From positions 186,001 through 250,000 of the forward strand of contig NZ_LQCI01000003.1 in NCBI RefSeq assembly GCF_001613935.1: a stretch of DNA of 64,000 bases, read 5' to 3'. The translations under genes were made by a program, and so were the position numbers. Origin of the DNA: Amycolatopsis regifaucium (GTDB taxonomy: Bacteria > Actinomycetota > Actinomycetes > Mycobacteriales > Pseudonocardiaceae). The first letter of the stretch is position 1. Each line of letters opens with the position of its first letter. Below are positions 25,763 through 33,649 of this stretch, piece by piece. The notes beneath the pieces were generated by a model that worked only from the letters and a program-made list of their open reading frames with translations, was not told the DNA's origin and searched no databases.

Positions 25763-26766
25763 GGCACCGACTTGACGTACTGGTCGTCGAACAGCCCGTC
25801 GATGTTCGGCCGGGCCGGGGCCAGCCCGGTGGAGACCATGAAGTCGGCGATCTTGCCGGCCTGGAAGTTCAGATGCGCGGGCGTGACACCCGGGGTGAAC
25901 GCGTCGAGGTTCTGCTGCTTGGTGAAGATCGTGGTGCCGGCGTCGTAGGTCCTGTACTCGTCCGTCGACACTGCTCCGCGCTTCGCCATGATCTGGACGG
26001 CCTCGGCCTTGTTCTGCTTGATCCAGTCGATCGTCTGGAACCAGGTGGTCACCAGCGCCTGGACCTCCTTCTTGCGTTCCTTCGACATCTTCTCGGAGAC
26101 GACAAGGTGGTCCGGGATGGCGCCGGGGAACTCGGCGGACGTCGCGATCGCGCGGCTGCCGGGGCGTTCGAGCGCCTTCGAGGTGAAGGGGGCGAACGCG
26201 GCGACGGCGTCGACCTGCCCGCCGACGAACGCGGCCGCGGCGGCGTCGGTCAACAGCGGGACCAGTTCGACGTCCTTCTCGGTCAGCTTCGCCTCCTGCA
26301 ACGCGAGCAGCAGGAGGTAGTGGTCGACCGTACCCTGCTCGACGGCGACCTTCTTGCCCTTGAGGTCGGCGACGCCGGTGATCCCCTCGCGGGCGATGAT
26401 CTTGTCGTTGCCCGTGGAGTTGTCGTTGACCAGGACGACCGACAGCTTCGCGCCACCGCTGACCGAGGCGAGCGTGTCGTTGAGGGTCTGGCTGTTGGCG
26501 TCGATCGCGCCGGAGGAAAGCGCGTTGATGCTTTCGGTGTAACTGTCGAACCACTTCAGGTCGACGTGCACGCCGTTCTTCTCGAAAAGACCTTTTTCCT
26601 GGGCCACCGCCCACGGGAACCAGCCCGGCCAAGCGCTGTAACCGATGGTGACCTTGGCGCCGGAAGCGGCGGTGCCGCTGTCCGAACAAGCCGAAAGGGC
26701 TGTTACGCCTGCCAGCGAAATGGCGCACAGCAACGCCGTCATGAGACGGCGGGAACGGGAAATCAC
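25759..26766 (-). CDS. NitT/TauT-family substrate-binding lipoprotein
   Basis: 335 residues from GTG 26766, with AGGAG seven bases upstream. The lipobox LSAC at about 24-27 makes it a membrane-anchored lipoprotein. The SsuA/THI5-like domain shows KVTIGYSAWPGWFPWAVAQEKGLFEKNG, SGAIDANSQTLND and AAAAFVGGQVDAVAAFAPF. The GYxxWPGW pattern occurs in binding proteins for nitrate/taurine and in those encoded near urea or guanidine carboxylase genes; no such enzyme is here, so the substrate is open. First gene of the importer-conservon string. Confidence 0.9.
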   Translation of the reverse strand: MISRSRRLMTALLCAISLAGVTALSACSDSGTAASGAKVTIGYSAWPGWFPWAVAQEKGLFEKNGVHVDLKWFDSYTESINALSSGAIDANSQTLNDTLASVSGGAKLSVVLVNDNSTGNDKIIAREGITGVADLKGKKVAVEQGTVDHYLLLLALQEAKLTEKDVELVPLLTDAAAAAFVGGQVDAVAAFAPFTSKALERPGSRAIATSAEFPGAIPDHLVVSEKMSKERKKEVQALVTTWFQTIDWIKQNKAEAVQIMAKRGAVSTDEYRTYDAGTTIFTKQQNLDAFTPGVTPAHLNFQAGKIADFMVSTGLAPARPNIDGLFDDQYVKSVP

Positions 26767-27158
26767 AACGCACTCCTGGGGAAGGGGAGTAACACGGCCT
26801 GAAAAGTTCCGGTGGCTCGAGCGCGGGGGTGATCGACCGGCGTCGAACTCCCTGGCGGAAGTGCGGCCGGCAATAAGCGGACGGAGCAGCCGCACACCCG
26901 GCCGTCCCACCCTGTACCTCTAACACTCTGGATAGAGGTGATCACCCCGTTGCCCTCGGCGGCGATCCTATCGAGCGGCGCAAGGTCTACCTAGTGTGAT
27001 CATCGGCTCTTTGCTCCATTTGCTGTCACATTCCGCTGAATCCGGCCCGTTTCGCGCCAAGGGGCAAAGTCCGGACCGGTGGGCAACCCCGGACGTGGCG
27101 GTCCGCGTCCACCAGGTGGCCGGTGAATCCGAGCCGGTCGATCAGGAGGGAGCAGAAG
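26767..27158. other. Divergent upstream region of importer operon and secreted protein
   Basis: 392 bp without a convincing gene. It contains the 24-bp palindrome at 26916-26939 on the importer side and, on the minus strand, a GC-rich possible hairpin around 26860-26903. A 60-codon minus-strand frame with two early Cys codons overlaps the binding-protein start, but I do not claim it as a gene. I see no match to the guanidine, SAM or TPP riboswitch cores. Confidence 0.5.
26916..26939. promoter_or_regulatory. 24-bp palindrome upstream of importer operon
   Basis: ACCTCTA (26916-26922) and TAGAGGT (26933-26939), perfect 7-bp arms around 10 bp, about 150 bp upstream of the binding-protein start. 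Size and spacing suit a dimeric repressor operator. No regulator for it is encoded next door. Confidence 0.45.
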
Positions 27159-27530
27159 ATGAAATTTCGTTCGGCCGCGGTGTGCGCCGCCGGTGTCGCG
27201 CTGGTGTCCACGATGGTCGGAGCGGGACCGGCGAACGCGACCAGGCCGTCCAGTCTCGTCATCGGTCCGGGCAGCGTCGTCGCAGGTGGGACGGTGACCG
27301 CGGATATCTACTGCCTGCGCCCGTCGGGTGCAGGGGAGCTCGCGACGACCCTCGTCGCGGACGGTCTCGCGGCGCCGATTCCCTTGCGGGTAGTGGGAGA
27401 TGGCGGCACCGGCGGGATCGGTGTCGCGTTGCGCGGCGACGGTCCCGTGGGGACGGTGCCTGGCCGGTACACGGCGTCGTACGACTGCTGGGGCTGGATT
27501 GTTCGCGCGGAGTTCACTGTCACGAACTGA
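27159..27530 (+). CDS. Small secreted protein of unknown function
   Basis: 123 residues from ATG 27159 with AGGAGG nine bases upstream (27144-27149). Signal peptide about 1-27 ending GAGPANA, then about 95 mature residues with two Cys (one in IYCLRPSG, one in SYDCWGW) that could form a disulfide. The mature part is rich in beta-type sequence, ending WIVRAEFTVTN, like a small Ig-type or beta-sandwich domain. No enzyme motif. It is followed by a strong hairpin terminator at 27550. Confidence 0.8.
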   Translation: MKFRSAAVCAAGVALVSTMVGAGPANATRPSSLVIGPGSVVAGGTVTADIYCLRPSGAGELATTLVADGLAAPIPLRVVGDGGTGGIGVALRGDGPVGTVPGRYTASYDCWGWIVRAEFTVTN

Positions 27531-28140
27531 CAACGCGACCTGGGAGAAGCGAAGGCCGCCGCCCGGTTTCCGGCGGCGGCCTTCGTCGCGTCTCATGGAC
27601 GGGCCGACGGCATCGTGGGCATCGGCAGGTCGACCGGCCCGCTGTCCGGCACATGTCGTGGCAGGTCGCGTCGAGCGTGCGGCACAGCGAGCAGATGGCT
27701 CCGGACTGCTTCGCGCAGTCGGCGATGTCGGGCAGTTCGAACTCGTCCTGGCACACCGTGCGGATATGTGTCGCGCGGAGTTCCTCCGGCGCTAATTTCT
27801 GTCGAATGACAGAATTAGAACGGGCTGGATAGGTCCTCCCCTTCGTGGCGATGGCGACGGCCGGGACGAGCGCGATCGCGACGACCAAGGCGAGCAGTGG
27901 ACTGAATGCGCCGAAATAGGCGACGATGGAAATGGTGGACGCGACGATAATCGAGCCGAATCCGACCGAATTGATCTTCGGCGAATAAGCGCGGTTGAAT
28001 TCGATGTACCTCGATGAGAGGCCGAGTGGTTTCACGATGACGAGAGCCGCGCGGACCGCGCCTATCCAGGCGATTGCCAGGAAGGCGAAGCGCCGGATTC
28101 CATCAGAGCGAGCGCGATCCCGCAGTTCCTCAGGATTTAC
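27520..28140 (-). pseudogene. Remnant of a permease C-terminus with Cys-rich tail
   Basis: A minus-strand frame with no acceptable start codon or ribosome site. It has a membrane-helix pair around GFGSIIVASTISIVAYFGAF and LLALVVAIALVPAVAIATKG followed by a Cys-rich tail with FELPDIADC, GAICSLC and CHDMC. From memory, large actinobacterial NCS1-type (purine-cytosine permease family) transporters end with two such helices and an F-E-x-P-D-x-x-x-C ... I-C-S-L-C tail; here only the last fifth is present. The frame reads through the terminator at 27550 into the 3' end of the neighbouring gene, so its native stop also seems lost. Third-position GC is lower than in neighbours. I call it a decayed fragment. 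Confidence 0.45.
27550..27585. terminator. GC-rich hairpin after the small secreted protein gene
   Basis: 14-bp perfect stem (27550-27563 with 27572-27585; core GAAGGCCGCCGCC) with an 8-nt loop. It lies 20 bp after the stop at 27530 and would end that transcript. It also lies within the read-through frame of the degraded gene on the other strand. Confidence 0.8.
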
Positions 28141-28209
28141 CAGACCCGGCCAGGGTGACGGTGCGATACCCCGGAAAAGAAGTCGGCGAACGACAATGAT
28201 CCCGAATAG

Positions 28210-28393
28210 GGGCCGAGCGCCGGCTTGACCGCCAAGCAGAGCGGCGGCGCGCTGCTCGCCTTCCTCGGCCTGGCCGGGAAGGCGCACGCGCCCTCGGTCC
28301 CGGCGAACGAGGAGAACTCCGTGTCAGTAGGTCCATGTCGACGCCGTACTTCGCGCGCGTGTGCGCGACGGTGGTGGGCAGGGTGCCGGTCAT
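28210..28393 (-). pseudogene. Short frameshifted gene fragment with strong ribosome site
   Basis: GGAGG lies nine bases before an ATG at 28393. The frame MTGTLPTTVAHTRAKYGVD has the codon bias of a real gene for about 24 codons, then the bias switches to another frame (reading EFSSFAGTEGACAFPARP) near 28322, as after a small insertion or deletion. That second frame keeps near-total G/C third positions until about 28210. I do not recognise the protein. A sequencing error would explain it equally well. Confidence 0.4.
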
Positions 28394-28634
28394 GAACCTG
28401 CCTCCGTGGTGATGGGGGACGGAGAGCGGGCCGAAAGTAGAACCGGCCTTTATCGATCAGGGACGGGCAGGTGACCACGGGGTTACGGCTTGCGGTCCAG
28501 CGGTTGCGCACTGATAGCCACGCCCGGGTGGCGCGCGTCACCGTTCAGTGGGTTTCGCCGTCGCGTCCGAGGCAATACCGTCGGCGGCAAAGCCGAAGTC
28601 ACAGATGCCCCGACCGGGTACGGAGGTTTGGCGG

Positions 28635-29315
28635 ATGATGCCGGAGATCAAGGATGGCGTGGACGACGACGCCGTCGTGCGCCTGCCCGGAATGCGAGTG
28701 GCCTACGAAGGCGGCGCCTTCGACGAGTCCGCGCTCGCGGAGACATGGTTCGCGCAGCTGCAGGACTGGCTGAACCAGGCCGTCTCCGCGGGAGTCGCCG
28801 AACCGAACGCGATGGTGCTCGCCACGACCGACCCGGAGGGCAGGCCGTCCTCCCGGACCGTCCTGTGCAAGGGCCTCGACGAACGCGGCGTCGTTTTCTA
28901 CACGAACTACACGTCGACGAAGAGCCATGACCTGACCGCGACGCGCTACGCGTCGGTCACCTTCCCGTGGTACCCCCTGCAGCGTCAGGTCCACGTACGC
29001 GGCGAGGTGGAGAAGGTCAACGTCGCCGAGACCACCGAGTACTGGAGGTCGCGGCCGCGGGGTTCGCAGCTCGGGGCCTGGGCTTCGCCGCAGTCCCGCG
29101 TCGTCGACGGCCGCCGTGCCCTCGACACCGCGCTTCACGGCATCGAGCGCCGCTTCGCCGACGTCGAGAACATCCCGGTCCCGCCGCACTGGGGCGGGTG
29201 GCGCATCCGGCCCGACATCGTCGAGTTCTGGCAGGGCCGCGAAGACCGCATGCACGACAGGCTCCGCTACGTCCGGACTGACGACGGCTGGCAGATCGAG
29301 CGCGTGGCGCCGTAA
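28635..29315 (+). CDS. pdxH: Pyridoxamine 5'-phosphate oxidase
   Basis: 226 residues; ATG 28635 has GGAGG eight bases upstream (an adjacent ATG at 28638 is possible). FMN enzyme of vitamin B6 salvage that makes pyridoxal 5'-phosphate. Family segments are complete: AMVLATTDPEGRPSSRTVLCKGLDERGVVFYTNYTSTKSHDL, VTFPWYPLQRQVHVRG, the substrate loop YWRSRPRGSQLGAWASPQS and C-terminal IEFW-like WRIRPDIVEFWQGREDRMHDRL. Stands alone, ended by the hairpin at 29323. Confidence 0.95.
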   Translation: MMPEIKDGVDDDAVVRLPGMRVAYEGGAFDESALAETWFAQLQDWLNQAVSAGVAEPNAMVLATTDPEGRPSSRTVLCKGLDERGVVFYTNYTSTKSHDLTATRYASVTFPWYPLQRQVHVRGEVEKVNVAETTEYWRSRPRGSQLGAWASPQSRVVDGRRALDTALHGIERRFADVENIPVPPHWGGWRIRPDIVEFWQGREDRMHDRLRYVRTDDGWQIERVAP

Positions 29316-29322
29316 CTCAAAG

Positions 29323-29376
29323 CGCGTGAAGGCCCCCTTCCCTCGGCTGAGCCGAAGGGAAGGGGGCCTTCACGCG
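29323..29376. terminator. Hairpin after pdxH
   Basis: Arms 29323-29347 and 29351-29376, 25 paired bases with a single-base bulge and a TGA loop. The core is GTGAAGGCCCCCTTCCCT, the same family as the hairpins at 17913 and 48042. It begins 8 bp after the pdxH stop. Confidence 0.85.
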
Positions 29377-29435
29377 TTAGCTGGTGACTTAAATCGCGCG
29401 CGATCGGTTAGTTAGCGCGGCTAAGCTGTCGGGTT

Positions 29436-30719
29436 GTGAGTGACGACGTGGGGGTTGAGCAGCGCAAGGGTGTCCGCAAGCTGTTCGGGTCGATCGTCGT
29501 GGACACCCGGCCGCTCAAAATCCCCGCGTTCCGCCGCCTCTGGCTGTCCACCGCGGTCACCGCCGTCGGCTCCCAGCTCACCGCGGTCGCGGTCCCCAAA
29601 CAGGTCTTCGACCTCACCGGTTCCTCGGCCTATGTCGGACTGACCGGCCTCGTCGCCCTGGTCCCGCTGCTCGTTTTCGGCCTCTGGGGCGGCGCCATCG
29701 CGGACGCCGTCGACCGGCGCAAGCTCCTCATCGTCACCAACGTCGGGGTCACCGTCACTTCGGCGGTCCTGTGGCTCCAGGCGTTCCTGAACATCGGCTC
29801 GGTCTGGCTGGTGCTCGCCCTGCTGGCGGTCAACCAGGCGTTCTTCGCGATCAACATGCCGACCCGCAGTGCCGTGGTCGCTCGCCTGGTGCCGGACAAT
29901 CTGATCGCTCCCGCGACCGCGCTGAGCAGCACGATGGCCACCTTCGGCGCGGTCTTCGGCCCGCTCCTCGCGGGTTCGCTGATCCCGATCCTCGGCCTTT
30001 CGACGCTCTACCTGATCGACGTCGCCGCACTGACCTTGACCCTCATCGCGGTCTGGAAACTGCCGCCGATCCCGCCGCTCGGCGAGATCGCGCGCCGCGC
30101 CGGGCTCCGCGACATCATCGACGGTTTCCGCTACCTGGCGACGCAGAAGATCCTGCTCGCCTCGTTCCTCCTCGACATCATCGCGATGGTGGCCGGGATG
30201 CCGCGCGCGCTGATCCCGGAGATGGCCGAGCGCACCTTCGGCGACCCGCCCGGCGGCGGCCCGGCACTGGGCTGGCTGTACGCCGCGCTCCCGGCGGGCG
30301 CGATGCTGATCGGGCTCTTCTCCGGCTGGCTGACCAGGATCCGTAAGCAGGGCCTCGGCGTCATCATCTCGGTCTGTGTCTGGGGCGCCGCCATCGTCGG
30401 CTTCGGCCTCGCGCAGTCGCTGTGGCTGGCCGTCTTCTTCATGGCGCTCGCCGGAGCGGCCGACATGGTCAGCGCGATCTACCGCATGTCGATCCTCCAG
30501 ATCGCCACCACCGACGAGATGCGCGGACGGCTGCAGGGCGTGTTCACCGTCGTCGTCGCGGGCGGGCCGAGGATCGCCGACCTCACCCACGGCTGGGCCG
30601 CCGCCGGTGTCGGCACGGCCGCGGCGGCTTCGGGCGGCGGGATGCTGGTCATCGTGCTGGTCATCGCGGCGGCGTTGCTGATCCCGTCGTTCTGGCGGTA
30701 CCGGGCCCCGGTGGACTGA
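29436..30719 (+). CDS. MFS exporter, enterobactin/macrolide exporter-like group
   Basis: 427 residues from GTG 29436. Twelve membrane helices; the pattern FRRLWLSTAVTAVGSQLTAVAVPKQVFDLTGSSAYVGL and GGAIADAVDRRKLL fits the MFS_3 group (EntS, macrolide and tetracycline-type TetV exporters). The central cytoplasmic loop around PIPPLGEIARRAGLRDIIDGFRYLATQ is typical. It is followed 24 bp later by a lipoprotein gene on the same strand. The substrate is unknown. Confidence 0.9.
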   Translation: MSDDVGVEQRKGVRKLFGSIVVDTRPLKIPAFRRLWLSTAVTAVGSQLTAVAVPKQVFDLTGSSAYVGLTGLVALVPLLVFGLWGGAIADAVDRRKLLIVTNVGVTVTSAVLWLQAFLNIGSVWLVLALLAVNQAFFAINMPTRSAVVARLVPDNLIAPATALSSTMATFGAVFGPLLAGSLIPILGLSTLYLIDVAALTLTLIAVWKLPPIPPLGEIARRAGLRDIIDGFRYLATQKILLASFLLDIIAMVAGMPRALIPEMAERTFGDPPGGGPALGWLYAALPAGAMLIGLFSGWLTRIRKQGLGVIISVCVWGAAIVGFGLAQSLWLAVFFMALAGAADMVSAIYRMSILQIATTDEMRGRLQGVFTVVVAGGPRIADLTHGWAAAGVGTAAAASGGGMLVIVLVIAAALLIPSFWRYRAPVD

Positions 30720-30743
30720 GCTGTTCGGGCTATCGTCGGATCC

Positions 30744-31334
30744 ATGCGTATTTCACGGGCGATCGTCCTGTTCGCCGCTGTCATCGCGACCGTCACCGCC
30801 TGCTCGTCCGGGGACCAGAAGTCGGACAACGCGGCCAAGCCGTCGAGCCAGGCTCCCGCTCCGTCGCACTCCGCCGCGCCGAGTTCGTCGGCCGCGCCCA
30901 CCGGCGGCGCCGGTTCGAAGGAGCCGTGCGCGCTGCTGCCCGCCGAGGCCGTCGGAAAGGCCGTCTCGCTCGAAGGGGTCACTTCGGCGCCGGGACCGGT
31001 GCAGGACAACGCCGCCAACGGCGGCAAGGCCAAGAGTTGTGTCTACTCGGCCGCGGGCAAGCAGGTCGGCGCGCTCGCGGTGACCCGCTTCGAGGGCAAC
31101 AAGATCAAGCCCGCCGAGATGGTCGCCGCGCTGAAGAAGGCGAAGCCGGGCGCCAAGGACGTCGCCGGTGTCGGCGAGGGCGCCGTCTACTACACCGACG
31201 AGAACAAGACCGCGACGCTGGCGGCCGCCGAACTCGTGAACGACGTTCCGGTGCTGGTCAACTACACCGGGCCGACGAAGATGACGCAGGAGATGATGGT
31301 CCCGCTGGTGAAGACCGCGGTCGACGCCAACTGA
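30744..31334 (+). CDS. Secreted lipoprotein, DUF3558-like
   Basis: 196 residues. Signal peptide with lipobox VTAC (Cys near residue 20), then a 40-residue Ser/Ala/Pro-rich linker and a globular domain. The domain starts PCALLPAEAVGKAV and has KSCVYSAAGKQVGALAVTR, giving two conserved Cys, the pattern of actinobacterial DUF3558 lipoproteins on the outer face of the membrane. Function of the family is not established. It may be co-transcribed with the MFS gene 24 bp upstream. Confidence 0.82.
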   Translation: MRISRAIVLFAAVIATVTACSSGDQKSDNAAKPSSQAPAPSHSAAPSSSAAPTGGAGSKEPCALLPAEAVGKAVSLEGVTSAPGPVQDNAANGGKAKSCVYSAAGKQVGALAVTRFEGNKIKPAEMVAALKKAKPGAKDVAGVGEGAVYYTDENKTATLAAAELVNDVPVLVNYTGPTKMTQEMMVPLVKTAVDAN

Positions 31335-31429
31335 GCGATTTACCCAAAAGCCTCTTTCGCCAACCCGTGACGAAGAACTGACCAAAGCGGACTGTCGGCC
31401 ACAGACGTGATACGGCACACTCTTGCCGC

Positions 31430-32815
31430 ATGGCGGACACGACGACAACAGAACAGGCCGGTCCATCCGGTCAGCCGAGCCTCAAACGGGTCATGGGTTC
31501 CAAGCTCCTGCTGTTCTTCGTGGTGGGGGACATCATCGGAACGGGCGTCTACGCCCTCACCGGTCAGGTGGCCGGTCGGGTCGGCGGCGCGCTGTGGTTG
31601 CCGTTCCTGATCGCGTTCGTGGTCGCTTTCATGACCGCGTTCAGCTATCTGGAACTGGTCGGGAAGTACCCGCAGGCGGCGGGGGCCGCGCTCTACACGC
31701 ACAAGGCGTTCAAGATCCGCTTCCTCACCTTCATGGTGGCGTTCGCGGTGATGTGCTCGGGGATCACCTCGGCATCGTCGGCGGCGAAGGCCTTCGGTGA
31801 CACCTACCTGAAGGAATTCATCACCGCGCCGATGCCGTGGGTGGCGATCCTGTTCGTGATCGGCCTCGCGCTGATCAACTTCCGCGGGGTCTCCGAGTCG
31901 GTGAAGACCAACGTGGTGCTGACCTGCATCGAGATCGGCGGCCTGCTGATCATCATCGGCGTCGGCGTGTGGGCGGTGCTCAACGGCAACGGGGACGCCT
32001 CGCGGCTGGTCGAGTTCGACACCGAGAACCAGACCATGCTGGTGGCGATCACTTCGGCGACGTCGCTGGCGTTCTTCGCGATGGTCGGCTTCGAGGACTC
32101 GGTGAACATGGCCGAGGAGTGCAAGGACCCGATCCGGATCTTCCCGAAGGCGATGCTGTGGGGCATGGTCATCGCCGCGACCATCTACATCATGGTCTCC
32201 GTGACCTCTTCGCTGCTGGTCCCCGCGGACGATCTGGCGGCGGCCAAGAGCAGCGCGCTGCTGAAGGTGCTCGACGTCGGGGCACCCGGCTTCCCGCGCG
32301 AGGTCTTCTCCGCGATCGGTCTCTTCGCGGTGATCAACTCGGCGCTGATCAACATGCTGATGGCCAGCCGCCTGCTCTACGGCATGGCGAACCAGCGGAT
32401 CATCCCGAAGCAGCTGGGCACCGTGCATCCGTTCCGCCGCAGCCCGTGGGTGGCGATCGTGTTCACCAGCCTGATCGCGATCGGCCTGGTCTCCTTTGTG
32501 GACATCGGCGTGCTCGGCGGCACGACGGCGTTGCTGCTGCTCGCCGTCTTCGCCATCGTCAATGTCGCGGTCCTGGTGCTGCGCAAGGAAAAGTCGGCGC
32601 ACAAGCATTTCCGCGCGCCGACGATCATCCCGGTGCTCGCCGCGATCTTCTGCGTCTACCTGGTGACGCCGTTGTCCGGACGGCCCGCCCGCGACTACAA
32701 GGTCGCCGCGATCCTGCTCGGCGTCGGCATCGTGCTCTGGGGCATCAACTGGCTCATCATGCGGGCCACGCACAAGGAAGAGGACCGGCAGCTCGCCGAG
32801 CCGCCGGTCGGCTGA
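31430..32815 (+). CDS. APC-family amino acid permease
   Basis: 461 residues with about 12 membrane helices. The first-helix substrate motif GDIIGTGVYALTG and later GFEDSVNMAEECKDPIRIFPKAM are signatures of the APC amino acid/polyamine transporters. The C-terminus is hydrophilic (HKEEDRQLAEPP). It stands alone on the plus strand, with 95 bp before it and a convergent metallo-hydrolase 6 bp after it. The specific amino acid cannot be told. Confidence 0.92.
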   Translation: MADTTTTEQAGPSGQPSLKRVMGSKLLLFFVVGDIIGTGVYALTGQVAGRVGGALWLPFLIAFVVAFMTAFSYLELVGKYPQAAGAALYTHKAFKIRFLTFMVAFAVMCSGITSASSAAKAFGDTYLKEFITAPMPWVAILFVIGLALINFRGVSESVKTNVVLTCIEIGGLLIIIGVGVWAVLNGNGDASRLVEFDTENQTMLVAITSATSLAFFAMVGFEDSVNMAEECKDPIRIFPKAMLWGMVIAATIYIMVSVTSSLLVPADDLAAAKSSALLKVLDVGAPGFPREVFSAIGLFAVINSALINMLMASRLLYGMANQRIIPKQLGTVHPFRRSPWVAIVFTSLIAIGLVSFVDIGVLGGTTALLLLAVFAIVNVAVLVLRKEKSAHKHFRAPTIIPVLAAIFCVYLVTPLSGRPARDYKVAAILLGVGIVLWGINWLIMRATHKEEDRQLAEPPVG

Positions 32816-32821
32816 CCACTC

Positions 32822-33649
32822 CTATCCCCGGCTGAGCGACTGATACTCCACCGGGCTGTGTGCCGAGAACACGGTGACCTCGTCAGCGTGTTCTCGGCTC
32901 AGCTCGCGCAGCCGCTCCACGTTCTCCAGCCGGGGCTTGCGCAGCGTCTGCACCATGTTCTGGAACGCGGTCATCCCCGGCGGGCAGTGCGGTTTCACCG
33001 GATCAAGCTGTCCGTGGAAGAAGTAGGCGTCACCCGCGTGCAGCAGCCAGCCGTCGCCGGTGTCGACCGCGACTCCCGTGTGGCCCCTGGTGTGCCCCGC
33101 GAGCGGGACGAGCAGGATCTCCGGCGGCAGGCCCTTGAGTTCGCGGACGGCCTGGAAACCGAACCACTCGTCACCGGCCTCGTCGTACTTGCTCCACAGT
33201 GGACGGTGGGCGAACTGGTTGGCGCGGAAGCGCAGTTTCTCGCTCGCGTTGCCGGGGGCGGTCGCCGCGTCGTGCTCCGCGGTGCGGACATGCACGACGG
33301 CGTTCGGGAAGTCCGCGAGCCCGCCCGCGTGGTCGACGTCGAGGTGGGTGCAGATGATGTGCCGCACGTCCTCCGGTTTGTGGCCGAGCGCTTCGACGTG
33401 ATGGGCGGCCGTCTCCTCCTCGACCGGCTTCGCACCGACCATCAGGGTGAACGGCGTGCCGAGCCAGTCGCCCGGCCGGGCGACGCCCTGGCGGCCGAAA
33501 CCGGTGTCCACCAGCACGAGCCCGTCGCCGGTCTCGATGAGCAGGCAGTGCGCCACCATTTCCGCGCGGCGCAGCAATCCCGGCTGGCCGTCGAGCAGTT
33601 TCCCTCCCGGTGCGCGCATCGTGCCGCAGTTCAGGTGGTGGACCTTCAT
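32822..33649 (-). CDS. Metallo-beta-lactamase-fold hydrolase, paralogue B
   Basis: 275 residues, ATG 33649 overlapping the preceding paralogue's stop by ATGA. Zinc-site motifs: HLDVDHAGG (HxHxDH variant THLDVDH), His in PLAGHTRGHTG and Asp in LLHAGDAYFF; a final His in FSAHSP. The group resembles N-acyl-homoserine lactonases and other small-ester hydrolases. It is 50 percent or so similar by eye to its neighbour, with matching starts (HHLNCGT) and ends. The pair sits under one TetR gene, so they may degrade related inducing compounds. Confidence 0.88.
   Translation of the reverse strand: MKVHHLNCGTMRAPGGKLLDGQPGLLRRAEMVAHCLLIETGDGLVLVDTGFGRQGVARPGDWLGTPFTLMVGAKPVEEETAAHHVEALGHKPEDVRHIICTHLDVDHAGGLADFPNAVVHVRTAEHDAATAPGNASEKLRFRANQFAHRPLWSKYDEAGDEWFGFQAVRELKGLPPEILLVPLAGHTRGHTGVAVDTGDGWLLHAGDAYFFHGQLDPVKPHCPPGMTAFQNMVQTLRKPRLENVERLRELSREHADEVTVFSAHSPVEYQSLSRG

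Noticed and set aside
24803..26926. 707-residue frame spanning permease and binding-protein genes
   Set aside because: Its first half is a shadow of the binding-protein gene; the permease begins at the GTG overlapping that gene's stop.
26763..26945. 60-codon minus-strand frame with two early Cys codons before the binding-protein gene, a possible sulfur leader peptide
   Set aside because: It overlaps the binding-protein start, lacks a ribosome site and does not match the known actinobacterial leader pattern.
26767..27000. Possible guanidine (ykkC), SAM or TPP riboswitch before the importer operon
   Set aside because: I looked for the conserved cores and found none; only a palindrome and a GC-rich stem are present.
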